Positions 7,301 through 15,438 of a stretch of DNA of 24,354 nt are shown piece after piece. The notes beneath the pieces were generated by a model, which was given only the letters and a program-made list of their open reading frames with translations, ran no database searches and was not told the DNA's origin. Position 1 is the stretch's first letter, and each line of letters starts with the position of its first letter. A program made the position numbers and the translations under genes. Origin of the DNA: Marine Group II euryarchaeote MED-G33 (GTDB taxonomy: Archaea; Thermoplasmatota; Poseidoniia; Poseidoniales; Thalassarchaeaceae); contig CATISE010000211.1 of NCBI GenBank assembly GCA_949538655.1, forward strand, positions 1-24,354, read 5' to 3'.

Positions 7301-10300
7301 ATTGGCTGGGCCAGCTGTTCCAAACATGGGGAGATTCAGAGCATTGCTTGAGTTAATCAAAACGATTTCATTGCCAGGTCGAGCTTCCGATGTGACATCG
7401 AAAGCGGCGCCTCCGAAATTAATCATCAATGGTTCAGCCCGTCGAATTTCAGAACGTTCACTTTCGACAAATGCTGGTGCTTGGCCCCAGATATGAAGGC
7501 CATCGCTGCCGACGACATAGATTCCACTCTGAGTGATGACTGAACTCTCAAGATTACCATACGTCGTTAGACGGGTTGCCGGATGAAGTGGGTTTGATGG
7601 ATTTATTCGATCAACACCAAAATTGGAGACTGCCAAGATATTCTGTCCATCACTTGACATTTGAGTTACTGGCCAATCTGCAAATGAAGATGCGCGAGCG
7701 CCTTGCTCCATCTCAGTAGCAGCAGCATTCCAGTGCATCATCGGCCCTTCGTCAGTGGCGATATGAACGCCCCACCAATCACTAACCAAAGCCGTGATTA
7801 CATTGCTTGGCAAGACATCGATTAGAGTTGTATCAACAACAGTATAGGTCATTCCTGCTTGACCTGATTGTGTAATTGGGGTAATCTCACTGAATCCTGG
7901 ACGGGTTGGCCCCTCTCCATTGTGACTGACAAAGAGAGTGGTCGCACCTGATGAATCTGTAATCTTCGCAATACCATTGACTGAATCGCCCACCAAACCT
8001 TGGTTGCGCCCATACATCTGTCCAAGGCCAACACCTGGTTCGTAAGACATCATGCCGGAAGGAGTGCCTACAAGCAGTACACCATTTTCTGAATCTAGAT
8101 GTTCGATGAATGGAGTTGGAAGGCCATCTGCAGTGGTCATTGGATCTTCCCAATCATCTGCGGAAAGATTCCAAACACCCATGCCTGCTAGAGTGGCGAT
8201 GTATACTAAATCGTCAATCTTCTCAAAGTCGCGAACATAGTTGCTGGGCAAACCAGCAGCGATTCGCCCTGCCCCCCATTGGCCTGTTGAGGTGTCATAT
8301 CTCTGCACACCAGCAGCCGTAGATGGAGTTCCCATGAGGCCGACAATCAATTCATTGCCATACCATGCCATGCCATCCATCTGTCCATGAAGTGGGAATC
8401 CTGTTGGAGTCACGTTTCCTGAAATCAGATCAACTTGCCAAAGACCAAGTCCTGAGGTCGCAATCCAAAGTGTGTCACCATCGAGTGTGATTTCATTGAC
8501 CAATTCGGAATTCAAATTCCAGGCGCGTGTCCATTCAACGCTGCCATTGGCTTGGTATTCACCTTCAAGGATGGCGGTTCCATAAGTGGAATAGTAATCG
8601 TCAATCGGTGCTGCCCAGATGTGTGTGGCATTGCCTGTAAATTCAGCAAGTCGACCTGTCGATAGGGTCGCAAGGTTGTCCCATGCACCTGGGAAAAGGC
8701 CGTTCGAATCGAGGTTGTCAACACGGTTGTAACCACTTGAACCACCTGCGCGTCCAATCGCAAATTCGTATGCTTGACCACCTGGAACTGGTGCAATACT
8801 TGTGGCTTCATCGCCTTGTGAAAATGGTATGATACTGGTGATTGCTGCTCCTGTTGTTCCAACATATGTGAGGCCGCCACTGTCGTAATGACCAGCCAAC
8901 AAACCGCCTCCGAAGTGATACATTGCACCAGGGAAAATCGGCTCACTTACAGTGTTGTCATCTTCGTCGATCTCTGCGAGGAAGCGGAGATTCACGTAAT
9001 CATAACGTGCGATTGAACCGTCACCTTCCTCGAATCCGATGTAGGTGATGTCGTATGCTTCATCGCATGCAATCGCTACAGGGTTATCGTGTGGAAGGCC
9101 ATTCTGCCCTTGGGTCCAATCGGATAACCAAGTGCCAGAATTGAGATCGTATCGGGCAACTCCACCTTGGCTACCCCATCCTGCCCAACGGTTCATCGCG
9201 ACGTGGACGATGTCATCACAGACACCGATATCGGCACCATAGCCTTCTGGAATTTGGCCACTACCAGCATCGTGTACGGTCCACTGACCGCTTGTTCCAT
9301 TGAGTTGGAGAATCTTGGAGTTGCGGTTCCAACCATTGGTCAACATGGTTGCAACCCAAAGATCGTCCCCGATGACTTTCATCGAGAAGACGGCGTCTTC
9401 GACATTGTTGGGCAAACCATTGTTTTCGGTCCAATCCGATAGCCAAGTGTTGCTAGAGTAATTGTATCGTGCAATTCCATCTTCAGTACCGAATAGAACT
9501 GCACCATCCCATGTGGCAATGCCTCGAATTGGGCCCTCAAGCACGGTTGAATCCCACGATTGAATGAGGTTTCCATTCATGTCAACTTGATGAACAGGTG
9601 TGTCGCCATAGGCTGCATAGAGATGGCAATTGGTGGGTGTCGGATCACAGTCACCAGCAAATTGTGCGTTCACACGCTCAACTTGACCATTGGCCTCAAT
9701 TGAGTCCAACCAACTCGAACTAGTGTGGTTCCATCGGACCATGTATCCGCTTTCCCACCATTGTTGTGTATCTGACATCCCAAAGTGGATGATGTCGCCA
9801 ACCGCACCCATTCCGTGGAGGATGCCGGAGGATCCTTCGACATTGCCTACATCCAGTGTACTGATTTGGGTCTTGTTAACAATATCATAACGGTAGACAT
9901 TGTCATTTGATGAATATCCATTATTTCCAAATCTAACCTGTAGGTAATACATTGTATCACCGACAATGACCAATTCCGCTGGCTCTTGGTTTGACAATGT
10001 GACACCGCCTGGGTTGTTGCCTGAATCCCAATCTTCTACAAGGGTTCCATTGACGACATCGATGAGGTTGAGACCCATGTCTCCACCGACCCAAAGTCGG
10101 TTTGGATCCAGATCCTGAACCATGGCGGTCACGCCATTGCTCTCGATGAGGTTTGAAGTCGCAGAGTCCCATGGGGAGAGCCATTCATCTGTTGTAAGAT
10201 CGTAGCGGAGAATACCGACTCCATCATAACCAATGTATGCAATATCACCTATCACAACGGTTTTTGCATTGTTTGTTTCAACACCCGCCCGCCATGCTTT

Positions 10301-12817
10301 GATCACAGTATCATTTGCGGTATCGATGACACCAGCACCTTCGTAATGACCAACCCAAAGTCGGTTTGGTTCAATCAGTTCAACCGCATATACGAATTGG
10401 GCAGGTAGGCCATCGGGATTGTCATCCCAGCACTTCTGGAAAGCGAGGTTTGAGCGTGACCATTGGCAGGCACCTGTCTCTGTTGCTGCGTAGATGTATT
10501 GGTTGTCAAAGTCCCAATCATAGAACTCATCAGCGAATTCATTACCGGTATTTCCCATATTGGTCCAGCCACTTGAAGTGTGTCGAGCCCCGCCATTCAT
10601 TGTTCCAACCAGAACCGTGCCTGGGCTCAAAACGGCGAGTGATAGAACATTGTTTGATGGCATCTGGTTACCACCGCCGGGTCCGTTGCCACCGGCCCTC
10701 TGCCAAACATCGATTTGTTCACCTGAGCTTGTGTTGTAAATCAGAACACCGTATCCGTATATGCCAAGATAGAGTGTGTCACCATCAATTGCGATGGGCA
10801 TCGATTCGAGATCGTCCAATCCGGTAGAGGTCCAAGGGGTGAGACGGGTAGAGTTGGCGATGTCGATTCGTTCAATTCCGCCCCCAATGGTTCCCAGATA
10901 AGCAATGCCTCCTCGGACTGCGAGAGCGCTCATTCGATTGGTTTCCAAGTCACCATCATTTGTTGTCCAAGTTTCGTTAACTGTGGTTGAGTTGGTGTCA
11001 ATGACAGACATTCCCGAGAAAGGATGGATGGCAATCATCTGCCCTGTAAATGGGTCGTGCGCAATGTCACGGACTTCGTTGGCTGACAAATCATCAGATG
11101 TATCCCAGCCTGATAGAATGGATCCCGATGTTTGCATTTGAATGACTCCGTCGCCTTCCGTTCCAACGAAAAGGTCTGTACCATCTGTCGCAATGCAAAC
11201 GAGGGCGCTGTTAATTTGCATCACGTGTGGGGTTTCCCAACGGAATTGGGATGTGTTGAATCTCTGAATTGTATCCTCAGTCGCAATGTATAGTACCCCA
11301 TTCAATTCAACCGCATCGATCATTTCTGTGACCGAAGGCCCTGAGGCGAGTTCAAGTTGTGGCCACATGGCACCTTGTGCAGGTGCACCATGGTTAGGCA
11401 CGTGAGGACGAAGAATTGTGAAAACTCCTGATTCATCGCCCACCAACACACTGTGATCTGCTGGAGCGCGGGGGCCCCCGGTTGGCCATGGAATCAGCGC
11501 CTGGCCTGTATCACGGGAGAGATCGAGGTCAGACATCGACCATGATGATGAAAACGAGAGGCTTGTGGTGTTGTAAGAATAAACGACATTGTCCGCAATA
11601 ATGTGGGCCCATCCGTCGGCGGATGAGATGGCTTCAATGTCGTCGCTAAGCAACCAGTTACCGGTATTCCATGTCGCAACCCAATTGCCGGTTGAAAGAT
11701 CACGACGAGCAACTCCTGCATCCTCTAAGCCAATGAGAAGGTATGTACCAGCCATTTCCAAGGCGACCACATTGTCACTAGGCAGGACGTTTTGACTGTC
11801 ATATTGCTGGATTCCCACCCCTCCACCACTGTAGTGGAAAAGACCGGCCCCTCCAGTTGCAACCCAGATATCAGTACTGATGACAAGTAGGTCGGTTGCT
11901 GGTGAGCCATCTGTTGCAAGTGTCCCCACATCAACCCATGTCGAAGCCAGGTTGGCACCCATTGATACCTGCCAGAGTGTGTTACCATTGGAAGCGACGA
12001 GGAAGCCAGGTCCAACGGATTCGATTTGGTGAACGACGTCTCCAAATGGACTGCTATAGTTTCCAATCAATGAACTGTCCTTGAGAGAGAACACTCGTAT
12101 TTCTCCATCGGCACATGTCACGTGAAGCGCATCTTGGGAGGCGTCAATTGCCATGTCGAGTGGTTCCATTTCAACATCAAACCAATGGATTAGTTGTGGA
12201 TTGTTATTGGCGTCTACTTGGATCACAGAGTTGTCTAGAGCAATGTAGAGACGGCCATCGTCTGGATGAATTGCAGAATCGACTACGTTAACATCGACTC
12301 GATATGTTGTGACAAGGGCATCTGCGGGTCGAAGGGTTTCGATAACCACGTCAGTAATCGTTGAACCACCAGGCAATACCCACCCTGCATTGGAATCGCT
12401 GTTGGGAGAAAGTCGCCCGCTGTAGGGATCACCGTTGATGAAATCGTTCTGTTGACCTAAACTTCCCAAACCACGCCAATCGAGGATGCTGGCTGGGGCA
12501 TCGGGGAGGAACATCTGTGGTTCTTCGACCCAAGTTCCATTGCTACCATTGACCCTGATTTCGAACGTCAGATTGTCAATCTCAGCACCTGGTGCGAAAT
12601 CAATCATTAGATTGCTCATCGCCATCTGTCCTGCAGCAGAGTTTGCACCCGTCGCATCCATTCGCAACCAACCGGTATCATTGGTACCTTCACTGCCCCA
12701 CTCTGCTACGATTCCGTTGTGGGCGGAAGCGGTTGGTAAGGCGGCCAATGGCGTCCATGATGCAAGAATCATCAAGCCGACCAAGATGAAGGCGCGTCGT
12801 TGGGCAGGGGTGGTCAT
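4361..12817 (-). CDS. Giant cell-surface protein: signal peptide, many beta-propeller repeats, FN3-like domains, C-terminal membrane anchor
   Basis: The product has 2818 residues. Residues 1-32 are a signal peptide ending in an AxA site (ASA, then HNG). From about 150 to 1760 there are repeated propeller-like units such as GLPSNYVRDF, GLPNNVEDAV and VLPSDNVVALEM, each followed by LYIAT or LLVGT strands and a YDxxTGxW turn; they resemble two-component-regulator propeller repeats. From about 1900 to 2680 there are fibronectin-III-like domains with a recurring D-x-P-D/N-D-x-G-G motif (for example DRPNDGGG, DTPDDEGG, DRPDDSGD) before a VxW strand. One membrane segment (about 2702-2724) is followed by a basic RLRKP stop and an acidic tail of about 94 residues containing DDLESLAGDLL and FLDDLL. 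Asn-X-Ser/Thr sequons are abundant. The tail should face the cytoplasm. Binding or adhesion at the surface is plausible; no ligand or enzymatic site was seen. Confidence 0.93.
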   Translation of the reverse strand: MTTPAQRRAFILVGLMILASWTPLAALPTASAHNGIVAEWGSEGTNDTGWLRMDATGANSAAGQMAMSNLMIDFAPGAEIDNLTFEIRVNGSNGTWVEEPQMFLPDAPASILDWRGLGSLGQQNDFINGDPYSGRLSPNSDSNAGWVLPGGSTITDVVIETLRPADALVTTYRVDVNVVDSAIHPDDGRLYIALDNSVIQVDANNNPQLIHWFDVEMEPLDMAIDASQDALHVTCADGEIRVFSLKDSSLIGNYSSPFGDVVHQIESVGPGFLVASNGNTLWQVSMGANLASTWVDVGTLATDGSPATDLLVISTDIWVATGGAGLFHYSGGGVGIQQYDSQNVLPSDNVVALEMAGTYLLIGLEDAGVARRDLSTGNWVATWNTGNWLLSDDIEAISSADGWAHIIADNVVYSYNTTSLSFSSSWSMSDLDLSRDTGQALIPWPTGGPRAPADHSVLVGDESGVFTILRPHVPNHGAPAQGAMWPQLELASGPSVTEMIDAVELNGVLYIATEDTIQRFNTSQFRWETPHVMQINSALVCIATDGTDLFVGTEGDGVIQMQTSGSILSGWDTSDDLSANEVRDIAHDPFTGQMIAIHPFSGMSVIDTNSTTVNETWTTNDGDLETNRMSALAVRGGIAYLGTIGGGIERIDIANSTRLTPWTSTGLDDLESMPIAIDGDTLYLGIYGYGVLIYNTSSGEQIDVWQRAGGNGPGGGNQMPSNNVLSLAVLSPGTVLVGTMNGGARHTSSGWTNMGNTGNEFADEFYDWDFDNQYIYAATETGACQWSRSNLAFQKCWDDNPDGLPAQFVYAVELIEPNRLWVGHYEGAGVIDTANDTVIKAWRAGVETNNAKTVVIGDIAYIGYDGVGILRYDLTTDEWLSPWDSATSNLIESNGVTAMVQDLDPNRLWVGGDMGLNLIDVVNGTLVEDWDSGNNPGGVTLSNQEPAELVIVGDTMYYLQVRFGNNGYSSNDNVYRYDIVNKTQISTLDVGNVEGSSGILHGMGAVGDIIHFGMSDTQQWWESGYMVRWNHTSSSWLDSIEANGQVERVNAQFAGDCDPTPTNCHLYAAYGDTPVHQVDMNGNLIQSWDSTVLEGPIRGIATWDGAVLFGTEDGIARYNYSSNTWLSDWTENNGLPNNVEDAVFSMKVIGDDLWVATMLTNGWNRNSKILQLNGTSGQWTVHDAGSGQIPEGYGADIGVCDDIVHVAMNRWAGWGSQGGVARYDLNSGTWLSDWTQGQNGLPHDNPVAIACDEAYDITYIGFEEGDGSIARYDYVNLRFLAEIDEDDNTVSEPIFPGAMYHFGGGLLAGHYDSGGLTYVGTTGAAITSIIPFSQGDEATSIAPVPGGQAYEFAIGRAGGSSGYNRVDNLDSNGLFPGAWDNLATLSTGRLAEFTGNATHIWAAPIDDYYSTYGTAILEGEYQANGSVEWTRAWNLNSELVNEITLDGDTLWIATSGLGLWQVDLISGNVTPTGFPLHGQMDGMAWYGNELIVGLMGTPSTAAGVQRYDTSTGQWGAGRIAAGLPSNYVRDFEKIDDLVYIATLAGMGVWNLSADDWEDPMTTADGLPTPFIEHLDSENGVLLVGTPSGMMSYEPGVGLGQMYGRNQGLVGDSVNGIAKITDSSGATTLFVSHNGEGPTRPGFSEITPITQSGQAGMTYTVVDTTLIDVLPSNVITALVSDWWGVHIATDEGPMMHWNAAATEMEQGARASSFADWPVTQMSSDGQNILAVSNFGVDRINPSNPLHPATRLTTYGNLESSVITQSGIYVVGSDGLHIWGQAPAFVESERSEIRRAEPLMINFGGAAFDVTSEARPGNEIVLINSSNALNLPMFGTAGPANIPMTQDMLTLSSPVSGAATWVSSTRLNYSGTWDLAELDLNLQTLVQSAISNSVLTTSGRSLHLQLQSPSNGSLEVRLTYDWVRSESPSEMIDLFDRPNDGGGILTAQWTVTQDHSFAAYRIYLRADSNWTTPPTAADLLSTTWDARLPDWTRVTAELNSHNGQPLVDGTAYWAIIVIEYPDGSIGEPSSPIGPATPTNEVPTPPEWAAGGPVPYEEGGQDGDLFIEWAPCTELDASVTRFWPSHQPINGNPIGLPRSFELAHDAGNNTTISPPGGAGHPFWVAFTCVDESGQHDPENATIIGPIVPTGGIDDGTAPLPIQDIAAWDTPDDEGGRINVSWTANLEDDCSWYTVYATPVVSDTPPDWADDADIAQIVVPCLPRPGQGPGQQGEFNNTYEIIMDEIAGAYLIDLMPYWITVVASDNWGNVDHWNVTWVQAFSVQNTIGVDPPPRVEDLQAWDHSDDDGTAIDVQWAPTTVNDFAFYVVWASEHPLENVAIKWMECEENPSDCGLLVIQQQRQSWNGPINIVLEKALYGGNSVSEATASEIISNQPIWVTVTIHDIKGNAFLTNLGEHMTMVTPIDNTGDIIAPDRLPEPVVVDRPDDSGDGLLVSYSISDASDLDHYEIYADIIPFTDVGSRNPALMIDRDGGTNSPGQGGFGDGRPGGGRQVSDMLTIELTALSNGRNIEPGVMVWVAVIPVDTSDNAWYTDLNVGQATAIDDSLIDPGLHLPVITGITATWNEDRDEITVEWDESNDPKVVGYIIHLNPEFYEDVRSAYYQFDMVQGTRSTVTPMPLPTEETNNAAAFDVNGTWHISVVAYDGEVTRFGVTPVEVRNWTSDAQSLDDVNVEDSGEWWNELSPMEMALMAVLTLMILLLSMIIVGRLRKPSFDPLEHATPNWELQVEDWGGDNYATTMEPEVNFADTLVPAATSIRTTSPPPGMNTPATTSVDDLESLAGDLLGESDNKDSVDTSFLDDLL

Positions 12818-12870
12818 GGGGCGGACTGGAATTGCAACACCATTTGAAGGTCATGGGTGGTTGTGCCAAA

Positions 12871-12888
12871 TGGTATACTAGTATACCA
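12871..12888. promoter_or_regulatory. Perfect 18-bp palindrome TGGTATACTAGTATACCA, putative operator over a TATA element
   Basis: The sequence equals its own reverse complement over all 18 bases. It lies 54 bp upstream of the giant gene start. The GTATAC halves can act as a TATA box on the minus strand, giving a leader of about 30 nt. A dimeric regulator bound here would block TBP access. Its regulator is unknown. Confidence 0.5.
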
Positions 12889-13050
12889 ATTCAATTTTGC
12901 ATGAAATTTTACCTCATTTCGGCAACATATTTGCAATCTATTGCCACTACGTGGCATATTGGTCGAAATTTGCATACATCCCAAAAATCGCGGTTTGGCC
13001 TGATGAATTGGGGGGAAAAGGAATAGGTGAGGCCGGAGGCCGAATGAAGT

Positions 13051-13055
13051 GGAGG
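13051..13055 (+). promoter_or_regulatory. Ribosome binding site GGAGG deciding a TTG start
   Basis: GGAGG is followed by 7 nt and then TTG at 13063. An ATG at 13056 is immediately followed by TAG, so it cannot start the gene. The spacing supports TTG as the real start of the malic enzyme. Confidence 0.8.
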
Positions 13056-13062
13056 ATGTAGT

Positions 13063-15348
13063 TTGTCTGAGGAACAATTTCGCAAGGATGCTCTTGAGTA
13101 TCATTCGCAAAACCCTCCTGGTAAGATTACAGTCGTTCCAACCAAACCGCATTCAACCCAACGTGAGCTCTCATTGGCCTATTCTCCGGGTGTGGCCTAT
13201 CCCTGCCTGGAGATTGAAAAAGATCCTGCCAAAGCGATGGAATATACATCCCGTGGAAATCTGGTCGCTGTAATCTCAAATGGGACTGCCGTATTGGGCT
13301 TGGGGAACATTGGTGCACTTGCAGGAAAGCCCGTGATGGAAGGTAAGGGGCTGTTGTTCAAAGCATTCGCCGACATTGATGTGTTTGACATTGAAGTTGA
13401 CACTGAAGATATTGATGAATTCGTGGAAACTGTCAAGAGAATTGCACCTACATTTGGTGGAATCAATCTGGAAGATATCAAAGCACCAGAATGTTTTGAA
13501 ATCGAAAAACGATTGGTCAAGGAATTGGACATTCCAGTAATGCATGATGATCAGCATGGCACCGCCATCATATCTGGAGCTGCTCTCCTCAATGGACTTG
13601 AAGTGGTTGACAAGAAAATTGGTCAAGTCAAAGTGGTGGTTTCAGGTGCCGGTGCATCGGCTCTTTCATCTGCGGAACATTATGTTCGACTGGGTGTTCG
13701 AAAGGAGAATCTCCTGTTGTGTGATTCAGGTGGAATCATCACAAAGAAGCGCAAAGATGCTGGCGAACTCAATCGATACAAGGCGAAATTTGCACGTGAT
13801 ATCCCCGATGGTGGATTGGCTGAAGCATTGGTTGGTGCTGATGTATTCCTAGGACTCTCCAAAGCCGGTATTGTGTCGGGTCCGATGGTCGAGAAAATGG
13901 CTGCACGGCCACTTATTTTCGCATTGGCGAATCCGACTCCAGAAATCATGCCGGAAGAGGTTGCAGCCGTTCGTGATGATGCGATTATGGCAACTGGGCG
14001 ATCTGACTACCCAAATCAGATCAACAATGTCCTGGGCTTCCCTTACATTTTCCGTGGAGCCCTTGATGTACAGGCCGATGAAATTACTGAAGGCATGAAA
14101 ATGGCGGCTACGATGGCATTGGCAAACCTTGCCAAGGAGCCTGTTCCAGATGATGTTGCAGCAGCCTATGGAGGCGCACAAATTCAATTTGGGCCGGATT
14201 ATCTCATCCCGAAACCATTCGATGCTAGAGTTCTGATTTGGGAGGCTAGTGCAGTAGCTGAAGCGGCGGTTGCTGAAGGAATGGTCTCTGCAGAAGTTGC
14301 GAATTCTTTCGATGTTGAAGCCTATCGAAATCAACTCGAAGCCAGACTCGGTCTGACTCGATCGATTATGCGGGGTGTTATCGAAAAAGCGGGAAGGATG
14401 CGCCAACGAATTGTATTCACCGAGGGAGATCACCCCACCATGCTCAAAGCTGCAGCCCAATGTATCCAAGAAAGGATTTGTTTCCCGATTTTACTGGGCC
14501 GATCTCATGAAATTGCGGCGGCGAAAGAAGCGCTTGGACTTGATTTTGAATGTGAGGAAATCGACCCACGTGAGGACCCGCGAAGGCGAACCGTGTATAC
14601 CGAAGCATTACAGAAAAAGCGTGGTCGAAAGGGGATGACTCGCACGGATGCTAAGCGGATGCTCAAATCGCGAGTATGGTTTGGGGCGATGATGGTTGAA
14701 CTGGGAGATGCGGATGGAATCATTGGAGGAATCTCAAGAGATTATCCAGAATTCTTGAAACCCTGTTTGGCAACCATTGGAACGGCTGACGATGCACATC
14801 GTGTGGTCGGCACATACATGATGACGATCAAGGGTCAATTGATGTTCATTGGAGATGCGACAATCAATATCTACCCTGATGCTCGAACATTGGCTGAAAT
14901 TGCAGTTCAAACCGCACGTGTAGCTCGACGATTTGGAATTGAGCCTCGAGTTGCTCTGCTGTCCTTTTCGAACTTCGGCTCATCCAGTCAATACCGCAGT
15001 GAGCGAATTGAAGATTCACTCAAAATCGCAAAGGAATTAGATCCATCGTTAATTATCGATGGGCCAATGCAGGCTGATACTGCCCTGATTCCATCTATAC
15101 AAGACCAGTATCCATTCATGACACTTGAAGGGCCAGCGAATGTTCTCATCTGCCCGAACTTGGCAGCGGCGAATATTTCCTACAAATTACTGCAAAGACT
15201 TGGTGATGCTGAAATGACAGGTCCGATTCTCGAGGGGATGGCGAAACCCGTCCATGTATTGCAACGTGAAGATGGGGTACGAGATGTTGTTCACATGGCA
15301 GCAATTTGTGCATTAGATGCACAGCGTCAAAGCCGTCAACGGCTATGA
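13063..15348 (+). CDS. maeB: Malic enzyme with C-terminal phosphotransacetylase-like domain (MaeB type)
   Basis: The 761-residue enzyme would oxidatively decarboxylate malate to pyruvate, probably with NADP. The malic domains cover about 1-430. They show LAYSPGVA (Tyr 40), SNGTAVLGLGNIG, the catalytic-Lys region GKPVMEGKG (89-96), the metal motif FADIDVFDIE (102-111), MHDDQHGTA (160-168) and a Rossmann GAGASA (195-200). Residues about 445-761 match phosphate acetyl/butyryltransferase (IVFTEGDHP, FIGDATINIYPDA, FSNFGSS, DGPMQADTAL). In this family that domain is usually regulatory, binding acetyl-CoA, and not catalytic. Length is typical for MaeB (about 760). The TTG start is supported by GGAGG 7 nt upstream. 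The product would supply pyruvate and NADPH. The cofactor is assigned by family, not by a residue check. Confidence 0.93.
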   Translation: MSEEQFRKDALEYHSQNPPGKITVVPTKPHSTQRELSLAYSPGVAYPCLEIEKDPAKAMEYTSRGNLVAVISNGTAVLGLGNIGALAGKPVMEGKGLLFKAFADIDVFDIEVDTEDIDEFVETVKRIAPTFGGINLEDIKAPECFEIEKRLVKELDIPVMHDDQHGTAIISGAALLNGLEVVDKKIGQVKVVVSGAGASALSSAEHYVRLGVRKENLLLCDSGGIITKKRKDAGELNRYKAKFARDIPDGGLAEALVGADVFLGLSKAGIVSGPMVEKMAARPLIFALANPTPEIMPEEVAAVRDDAIMATGRSDYPNQINNVLGFPYIFRGALDVQADEITEGMKMAATMALANLAKEPVPDDVAAAYGGAQIQFGPDYLIPKPFDARVLIWEASAVAEAAVAEGMVSAEVANSFDVEAYRNQLEARLGLTRSIMRGVIEKAGRMRQRIVFTEGDHPTMLKAAAQCIQERICFPILLGRSHEIAAAKEALGLDFECEEIDPREDPRRRTVYTEALQKKRGRKGMTRTDAKRMLKSRVWFGAMMVELGDADGIIGGISRDYPEFLKPCLATIGTADDAHRVVGTYMMTIKGQLMFIGDATINIYPDARTLAEIAVQTARVARRFGIEPRVALLSFSNFGSSSQYRSERIEDSLKIAKELDPSLIIDGPMQADTALIPSIQDQYPFMTLEGPANVLICPNLAAANISYKLLQRLGDAEMTGPILEGMAKPVHVLQREDGVRDVVHMAAICALDAQRQSRQRL

Positions 15349-15371
15349 TATAATACCTGCAAAAAGTGTCG

Positions 15372-15384
15372 AATGTGGCACATT
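15372..15384. promoter_or_regulatory. 13-bp inverted repeat AATGTG-G-CACATT upstream of the decarboxylase
   Basis: The 6-bp arms are perfect around one central base, 55 bp before the decarboxylase ATG. A TATA-like TTTAAT overlaps its right edge and TTATTGATAA lies further downstream. The site could be an operator; no other copy was seen in this window. Confidence 0.3.
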
Positions 15385-15438
15385 TAATCTGGGATTCCCC
15401 CCCTCTTATTGATAACCAATTGAACTCTGCCCAGATAC

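Larger units (their letters stand above)
12818..13062. promoter_or_regulatory. Divergent promoter region
   Basis: These 245 bp separate the giant surface gene (minus) from the malic enzyme gene (plus). The AT-rich core (about 12865-12975) contains a perfect 18-bp palindrome, TATA-like sequences and an inverted repeat TGCCAC-TAC-GTGGCA (12942-12956). The minus-strand ATG at 12817 lacks an evident Shine-Dalgarno site; the plus-strand start has a strong one. Confidence 0.6.

Noticed and set aside
14390..15348. A separate phosphotransacetylase gene
   Set aside because: It is in one continuous frame with the malic enzyme and matches the normal MaeB two-part layout.
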